Shown: one piece after another, positions 49,748-53,790 of the stretch
Numbering within the stretch: position 1 is the first letter of the stretch
Layout of the letters: every line of letters begins with the position of its first letter
Origin: an uncultured Prevotellaceae bacterium
GTDB lineage: Bacteria; Bacteroidota; Bacteroidia; Bacteroidales; Bacteroidaceae
Direction: 5' to 3'
NCBI GenBank assembly: GCA_902775475.1
Contig: CACYME010000038.1
Coordinates: forward strand, 1 to 53,790
DNA length: 53,790 nucleotides
Notes under the pieces: generated by a model
What the model saw: the letters and a program-made list of their open reading frames with translations, nothing else
Told to the model about the DNA's origin: nothing
Databases searched by the model: none
Translations under genes and position numbers: made by a program

Positions 49748-50398
49748 ATGAAAATAGGAATCATCGTAGCCATGGACAAGGAGCTGGAGCAGCTCCGTCA
49801 GGTGTTCCAGGGCAGTGAGGTCATCGTGGAGAAATGCGGCATCGGCAAGGTGAACGCCGCCCTGGGCGTGCAGCGCATGATTGTGGAGCATCGCCCCGAC
49901 TGCATCATCTCCTCGGGTTGTGCCGGTGGCAACGGCGACGACGTGCAGGTGAAGGACGTGGTGGTGAGCACCGAGCTGGCCTACCACGATGTCTACTGCG
50001 GCACGGCCATCGACAACTCCACGCAGTACGGACAGGTGCAGGGACTGCCAGCCCGCTTCAAGGCCGGCCCCTACCTGCTGCAGAAAAGCACAGAGCTGTC
50101 CGCTAAGGTCTCTCCCCTGAGAATCCACCCGGGCCTCATCGTCACCGGCGACTGGTTCGTGGACTCGAAGGAGAAGATGCGCAGCATCATCGAGAAGTTC
50201 CCCGATGCCCGTGCCGTGGACATGGAGTCGGCAGCCATCGCCCACACCTGCTTTCTGCACAAGGTGCCGTTCATCTCGTTCCGCGTGGTGAGCGACGTGC
50301 CCCTGCGCGACACAGACGCCTCGCAGTACCACGATTTCTGGGCACAGGTGGCAGCCCAGTCGTTCCAGCTCACCCGCACCTTCGTCGAGAGCCTCTGA
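49748..50398 (+). CDS. mtnN: 5'-methylthioadenosine/S-adenosylhomocysteine nucleosidase
   Basis: The ATG at 49748 gives 216 residues; a TTG nine bases before it is unlikely. The start MKIGIIVAMDKELEQLRQVF, the SSGCAGG purine-site loop, TGDWFVDSKE and the AVDMESAAIAH motif with the catalytic Glu/Asp region identify the family. It cleaves adenine from MTA and SAH, supporting methionine salvage. No luxS is next to it. It lies downstream of asd across an inverted repeat. Confidence 0.93.
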   Translation: MKIGIIVAMDKELEQLRQVFQGSEVIVEKCGIGKVNAALGVQRMIVEHRPDCIISSGCAGGNGDDVQVKDVVVSTELAYHDVYCGTAIDNSTQYGQVQGLPARFKAGPYLLQKSTELSAKVSPLRIHPGLIVTGDWFVDSKEKMRSIIEKFPDARAVDMESAAIAHTCFLHKVPFISFRVVSDVPLRDTDASQYHDFWAQVAAQSFQLTRTFVESL

Positions 50399-50433
50399 AT
50401 TGTTTCAACAATCAGCACCTCAGTCAGAAAAGC

Positions 50434-50519
50434 AAAGAAATTTTCATAATTTCCATCATTCATACGACAGATAGGCTTGTCTGTAGGCCGATTATTATGT
50501 AAATTATGAAAATTTCTTT
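50434..50519. repeat. Inverted repeat with perfect 19-bp arms after mtnN
   Basis: AAAGAAATTTTCATAATTT (50434-50452) and AAATTATGAAAATTTCTTT (50501-50519) are exact complements with 48 bases between. Inside is a smaller stem around CAGA-TAGGCTT-GTCTG. It could terminate or stabilise the mtnN transcript. Confidence 0.9.
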
Positions 50520-50609
50520 CTTTTAAGCCGAATTGTTACCACAATAGCGGTAAATGTTAAAAGTACCCAAAAGGTCTTAACACTTACCCTACAGGCCGAT
50601 AATTTTTAG

Positions 50610-50617
50610 TACCTTTG
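50610..50617 (+). promoter_or_regulatory. -7 box of the NlpC/P60 gene
   Basis: TACCTTTG followed by CA is an exact -7 element, 68 bases before the ATG at 50686. No clear TTTG lies at -33. Confidence 0.65.
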
Positions 50618-50685
50618 CAACCGTGTTTCAAAAATCGAGGCACGGCCAAAGGTTGCCGTTGCTGCTAAACTTACCTAAAATTGTT

Positions 50686-51270
50686 ATGAGAAAGTATTTC
50701 TTTTGCGCCATTACCATGTTCCTTTTTGCCGTGGGCACTGCCCAGGGCCAGCGTCTGTTACCCGAAGATGAAAAGATTCTGAACGACCTGATAGACTACG
50801 ATGGCAATGACGAAGAAGAGATAGGCAACTTCGACTTCCTCTATACCAACGGCGGCGACAACCTGAACTACGACGAGGTGATGACCGAGAACCTCATCGA
50901 CGAGGCGCTTTCGCACATCGGCGCACGCTACGTCTACGGCAGCAAGGGACCTAACACCTTCGACTGCTCGGGCTTCACCAGCTATGTCTATCGCCAGCAG
51001 AACAAGATGAACATCGGGGCCTCCTCGCGCGAACAGTATGCCATCAACCAGCCCATCAAGCGCAGCGAGATGCAGGCCGGCGACCTGGTGTTCTTCACCT
51101 CGCCTCGCTCTGGACGCGGCGTGGGCCACGTGGGCATCGTGCTCAGCTTCGACCCCGTCACCGACACGTTCACCTTCATCCACGCATCGACCACGAAGGG
51201 CGTGCGCATCAGCAAGAGCACCGAGGGCTACTACCAGAAGCGCTATATTGGTGTCAGGAGGGTGAAGTGA
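50686..51270 (+). CDS. Secreted NlpC/P60-family peptidase
   Basis: The ATG at 50686 starts a signal peptide (MRKYFFCAITMFLFAVGTAQG); 194 residues. The NlpC/P60 catalytic Cys94 is in NTFDCSGFTSYVY, His148 in GVGHVGIVL and the third polar residue His166 in FIHAS. The family cleaves peptide stems of peptidoglycan, usually at D-Glu-diamino acid bonds. The short N-terminal region before the domain has no extra binding module. It is followed by a word-built inverted repeat and the CapA gene. Confidence 0.9.
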   Translation: MRKYFFCAITMFLFAVGTAQGQRLLPEDEKILNDLIDYDGNDEEEIGNFDFLYTNGGDNLNYDEVMTENLIDEALSHIGARYVYGSKGPNTFDCSGFTSYVYRQQNKMNIGASSREQYAINQPIKRSEMQAGDLVFFTSPRSGRGVGHVGIVLSFDPVTDTFTFIHASTTKGVRISKSTEGYYQKRYIGVRRVK

Positions 51271-51286
51271 GCGGCGCTTCGCGCCT

Positions 51287-51409
51287 AAATGACAAATGAT
51301 AAATAATAAATGATAAATATTGTGTCATGAAAAGAATCTTTCATCAGTTGTCTAATAACCTATATGGTAGGCTCTGTATACTGTCATTTATCATTTATCA
51401 TTTATCATT
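51287..51409. repeat. Inverted repeat built of AAATGATAAAT words reaching into the CapA gene
   Basis: The left arm (51287-51320) consists of AATGATAAAT-type words; the right arm (51383-51409, TCATTTATCATTTATCATTT...) is complementary. Short GC hairpins flank it (GGCGCTTCGCGCC at 51273 and GCCCCGCAGGGGC at 51412). The right arm lies inside the CapA coding region and encodes the hydrophobic core of its signal peptide. Confidence 0.85.
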
Positions 51410-52400
51410 AAGCCCCGCAGGGGCGCAATCTGATACGCTGACCATCGCCATGGTGGGCGACGTGATGATGGGCACCACCTTCCCCTCGATGATGCTGCCC
51501 GAGAACGAGGGTAAGAGCCTCTTCAAGGACGCCGCACAGCTGCTGCGCCGAGCCGACCTGGCCGTGGGCAACCTGGAGGGGACGCTCTGCGACGGCGGAC
51601 AGTCGACGAAGGGCACGGGCCCTAACAGCTACAGCTTCCGCACACCCACCAGCTTCGCACCCCGACTGAAGGAGGTGGGCTTCGACTACATGAGCATGGC
51701 CAACAACCACGCCAACGACTTCGGACAGGTGGGCATAGAGAGCACCGAGCGCTGCCTGCGCGAGCAGGGCATCCTCTACAGCGGCATCGAGGGTCGCGTG
51801 GAGAGCGTCCTCATAGAGCGTGGCGGCAAGAAGATTGGCATCTGTGCCTTCGGCCACAACAGCTACACGCTGAAGCATACCGACCTGAGCGTCGTGGGGC
51901 GCATCGTCGACGACCTGGTGAAGCGCTGCGACCTGGTCATCGTCTCCTTCCACGGCGGTGCCGAGGGGCGCGACAAGAGCCATCTGCCACAGGGCAGCGA
52001 GACCTTCCTCGGCGAGAACCGCGGTTCGCTGCGGCAGCTGGCACACTTCTGCATCGACCACGGTGCCGACGTCGTCTATGGGCACGGCCCCCACGTGGTG
52101 CGTGCCGCTGAGGTCTACAAGGGCCGTTTCATCGCCTACAGCCTCGGCAACTTCTGCACCCCTTATAACGTCAGCCTGACGGGCATCTCGGGCCATGCCC
52201 CCCTCATCGAAATCAAGATTGACCGCAACAGCGGACGGTTCCTCAGCGGACAGATTCACTCCTTCCTGCAGACGCGTGGCATCGGGCCACGAGCCGACAA
52301 GGACGCTGCCGTGGCACGGCAGATCAAGCAGCTCAGCGAGGCCGACATCCCGCAGAGCGAGGCACGCATAGGCACCGACGGATCCATCCGCCTGAAATAA
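51327..52400 (+). CDS. CapA-family secreted protein
   Basis: This 357-residue protein has an N-terminal signal sequence partly encoded by repeat DNA (ILSFIIYHLSLSPAGAQ). The CapA/PgsA metallophosphatase-like domain follows, with MVGDVMMG near 42, AVGNLEGTL near 78, MANNHANDFG near 125, SFHGGAE near 208 and GHGPHVVRAAE near 250. CapA proteins take part in poly-gamma-glutamate capsule systems, but lone members in Bacteroidota have unknown roles. No capB/capC genes are nearby. The next gene starts 27 bp downstream. Confidence 0.88.
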   Translation: MKRIFHQLSNNLYGRLCILSFIIYHLSLSPAGAQSDTLTIAMVGDVMMGTTFPSMMLPENEGKSLFKDAAQLLRRADLAVGNLEGTLCDGGQSTKGTGPNSYSFRTPTSFAPRLKEVGFDYMSMANNHANDFGQVGIESTERCLREQGILYSGIEGRVESVLIERGGKKIGICAFGHNSYTLKHTDLSVVGRIVDDLVKRCDLVIVSFHGGAEGRDKSHLPQGSETFLGENRGSLRQLAHFCIDHGADVVYGHGPHVVRAAEVYKGRFIAYSLGNFCTPYNVSLTGISGHAPLIEIKIDRNSGRFLSGQIHSFLQTRGIGPRADKDAAVARQIKQLSEADIPQSEARIGTDGSIRLK

Positions 52401-52427
52401 ACTCATCACTCATCACTTATCACTCCT

Positions 52428-52817
52428 TTGAAAACGTTCCGACATCTGTTGCGCAGCTATCCGCTGACCTTGATATGCATTGCGCTCATTTGGTATCTCT
52501 GCCTGCTCTGGGAAGTACACGAGACACCGCTCGACAATGTGGCCTTTATCGATAAGTGGACGCACCTGGTGATGTATTGTGGCACCACGTCGGTGATGTG
52601 GTGGGAGTATCTGCGCCATCACGACCGCCTCGTCTTCTGGAAGCTCTTTCTCTTTGCCTTCCTCGGCCCCATCCTCATGAGCGGACTCATAGAGATTCTG
52701 CAGGAGAACTGCACCGCCAACCGTGCTGGCGAGTGGCTCGACTTCGCAGCCAACAGCATCGGCGTCTGCCTGGGCAATGCCGTCGGCCTGCTCATGCGAA
52801 AGTATTTCAAGCACTGA
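52428..52817 (+). CDS. VanZ-like small membrane protein
   Basis: This 129-residue protein has about four membrane segments (LTLICIALIWYLCLLW; FLFAFLGPILMSGLIEIL). The VanZ-like pattern DKWTHLVMYCGTT and AGEWLDFAANSIGVCLGNAVG is present. VanZ-like proteins have unclear roles, sometimes linked to glycopeptide tolerance. The start appears to be TTG at 52428, as no ATG is nearby upstream in frame. The spacer from CapA is made of ACTCATCACT words. The last codons are close to the convergent gene. Confidence 0.8.
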   Translation: MKTFRHLLRSYPLTLICIALIWYLCLLWEVHETPLDNVAFIDKWTHLVMYCGTTSVMWWEYLRHHDRLVFWKLFLFAFLGPILMSGLIEILQENCTANRAGEWLDFAANSIGVCLGNAVGLLMRKYFKH

Positions 52818-52835
52818 TTTTTGGGGTATAAATCC

Positions 52836-53585
52836 TTACTGTTGCTTCCTGAACACCAGCCAGGCAACAGTGCCCTTCCACTTCTTGAAAGGATAGTTGC
52901 GCACGTTGCCAATGTCGTGGCGCGTGCCGTCGGCGGTGCGGTAGTAGCTGTAGTCGAAGCCGCCAGTGATGTAGATGGCATCGACGAAGCCATATTCGCG
53001 CAGCGCGTCGGCAAAGTCCCACATCGTCTCCTTGTCGCGGGTGACGATGTAGTAGAGCGTGTTGTTCATCAAGCCGATGGCCCGCCGTTCCGATTTGCCG
53101 TGTATCAGGAAGCGCGAGGGAATGACGCCGTTGCTGACCATGATGAACTGGCGGAAGAAAGAGCCGCCACGCTCGATGACGTAGTCCTTCACCTCCTCAC
53201 TGCGGCTGATGCCTATCACCGTTCGTCCGTCGGCCATGCCCATGTAGCCCAGGCGCGAGCAGTCGTTCTGACGCACCTTGCCGTTGACCACCAGCGAGCC
53301 GAGATACTGGCCGTTGGCGGCATGGTCGGCAGAGCGTGTGTAGAGGTAGACCGAGGCATCGTCAAGGCGAGGCTCCTGGAACTCAAGGTTGGCCTTCACC
53401 CCGTGGAGCGCATAGAAGTCGATGGCCACGCCGAGGATGCTGTCGCTGGTCTTCACCACGGCGGCCTTCTCCTTCCTGACAGGAGCCTTCAGCTTCTCGA
53501 TGTTCTGCGCTGGCGTGCACGACACGGTGATGCCGATGCCGTAGGCATGGCGGTAGAGGTGATAGCCCACCAGCAGGACCACCAC
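52836..53585 (-). CDS. Phosphodiester-glycosidase (NAGPA-like) family protein, membrane-anchored
   Basis: The coordinates begin at a GTG (53585), but the frame is open to about 53716 and the hydrophobic helix LAIAAGIAGAVVVLLVGYHL is split by that GTG. The true start is therefore probably upstream, before the basic stretch ERKKPWLRRL; no ATG, GTG or TTG exists there in frame. The domain has VKANLEFQEPRLDDASVYLY, VNGKVRQND, GMADGRTVIGIS and YITGGFDYSYY. These resemble the NAGPA/phosphodiester glycosidase fold, which can remove sugar caps from phosphodiesters. Function here is not known. The upstream DNA is repeat-like and may have replaced the original 5' end. Confidence 0.75.
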   Translation of the reverse strand: MVVLLVGYHLYRHAYGIGITVSCTPAQNIEKLKAPVRKEKAAVVKTSDSILGVAIDFYALHGVKANLEFQEPRLDDASVYLYTRSADHAANGQYLGSLVVNGKVRQNDCSRLGYMGMADGRTVIGISRSEEVKDYVIERGGSFFRQFIMVSNGVIPSRFLIHGKSERRAIGLMNNTLYYIVTRDKETMWDFADALREYGFVDAIYITGGFDYSYYRTADGTRHDIGNVRNYPFKKWKGTVAWLVFRKQQ

Positions 53586-53689
53586 GGCGCCTGCGATGCC
53601 GGCTGCAATGGCCAGTCGCCGCAGCCACGGCTTTTTCCTTTCGGGCTGGGTGGCAGGACCCTTCTGCGGTGGAAAAGCCGAGCGCGTTT

Positions 53690-53760
53690 GCCCCCCGAGG
53701 GCAAGCGATGTTGACCCTCACGGGCAAAATATGAATGACCCTCTGCGGCAAAATAAAATT
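53690..53760 (-). repeat. Short TTTTGCC-GAGGGTCA word repeats upstream of the NAGPA-like gene
   Basis: On the minus strand TTTTGCCGCAGAGGGTCA, TTTTGCCCGTGAGGGTCA and CTTGCCCTCGGGGGGCAA follow each other at about 20-25 bp spacing. They resemble each other but are not identical. They lie where the start of the NAGPA-like gene would be expected. Confidence 0.7.
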
Positions 53761-53762
53761 GA

Positions 53763-53789
53763 CCCCTGAATGCGATTGCCATTCAGGGG
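53763..53789 (-). terminator. Hairpin at the right edge of the window
   Basis: CCCCTGAATG and CATTCAGGGG form a perfect 10-bp stem with a 7-base loop. On the minus strand TCAATTTTATTTT follows, so it may end a minus-strand gene beyond the window. Confidence 0.65.
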
Positions 53790-53790
53790 C

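Overview
The window looks like chromosomal DNA of a Bacteroidota bacterium, most likely a G+C-rich member of the Prevotellaceae. The reasons are the -33/-7 promoters of the TTTG / TAnnTTTG type, a SusC/SusD pair, many lipoproteins, an Omp28-type protein, secreted proteins ending in a Prevotella-style C-terminal sorting motif, and housekeeping genes (recO, tig, asd, nadK, ribF, tadA) of Bacteroidota type. No rRNA, CRISPR array, phage or integrase is seen. The only RNA gene found is one tRNA with a CAU anticodon.

Layout. 1-460: C-terminal end of an Rpn/PD-(D/E)XK-type protein. 533-3023 (minus): ECF sigma factor, one-pass membrane protein and secreted protein in an operon. 3196-4866: one polypeptide joining an ECF sigma factor, an inner-membrane helix, a long Pro-rich linker and an outer-membrane beta-barrel; this is the most unusual gene here. 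4997-5551: lipoprotein. 6187-8273: radical SAM enzyme overlapping a Gfo/Idh/MocA oxidoreductase. 8578-14724: SusC, SusD and two lipoproteins in the order of the Bacteroides BT2264-BT2261 set, followed by a 60-bp remnant of a second copy of the last gene. 14972-19668: tadA, a GH3 beta-N-acetylhexosaminidase lipoprotein, recO and a FadL-type porin. 19857-27315 (minus): three secreted proteins in one operon, led by a tandem Omp28 protein. 27990-33928: ABC exporter, nadK, tRNA, then ribF, a CPBP protease and a rhodanese-MBL lipoprotein. 33933-37055: receiver/PPDK_N-type protein. 37505-40165: pectate-lyase-like protein behind three tandem promoters. 40294-42153: AT-rich C10 peptidase, probably transferred. 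42338-47794 (minus): tig, cvfB-like, lolD-like and a Kef-type antiporter. 48532-53585: asd, mtnN, NlpC/P60, CapA, VanZ-like and a phosphodiester-glycosidase-like protein.

The non-coding fraction is rich in repeats. (1) An AT-rich element of about 420 bp occurs four times between genes and keeps two stem-loops while their loops change. (2) GC-rich palindromic mini-elements lie between genes and also, in frame, inside at least five protein genes; one pair is nearly identical but inserted in opposite orientations. (3) Inverted repeats built of short A/T-rich words sit in several gene junctions and reach into coding sequence. (4) A 22-bp x3 direct repeat and a three-unit promoter-hairpin array lie at 37182-37472.

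The main candidates for something undescribed are the sigma-barrel fusion, the family of translatable palindromic insertions, the four-copy structured element and the promoter-hairpin array. All functions are inferred from sequence patterns recognised by eye. No database search or structure prediction was run.
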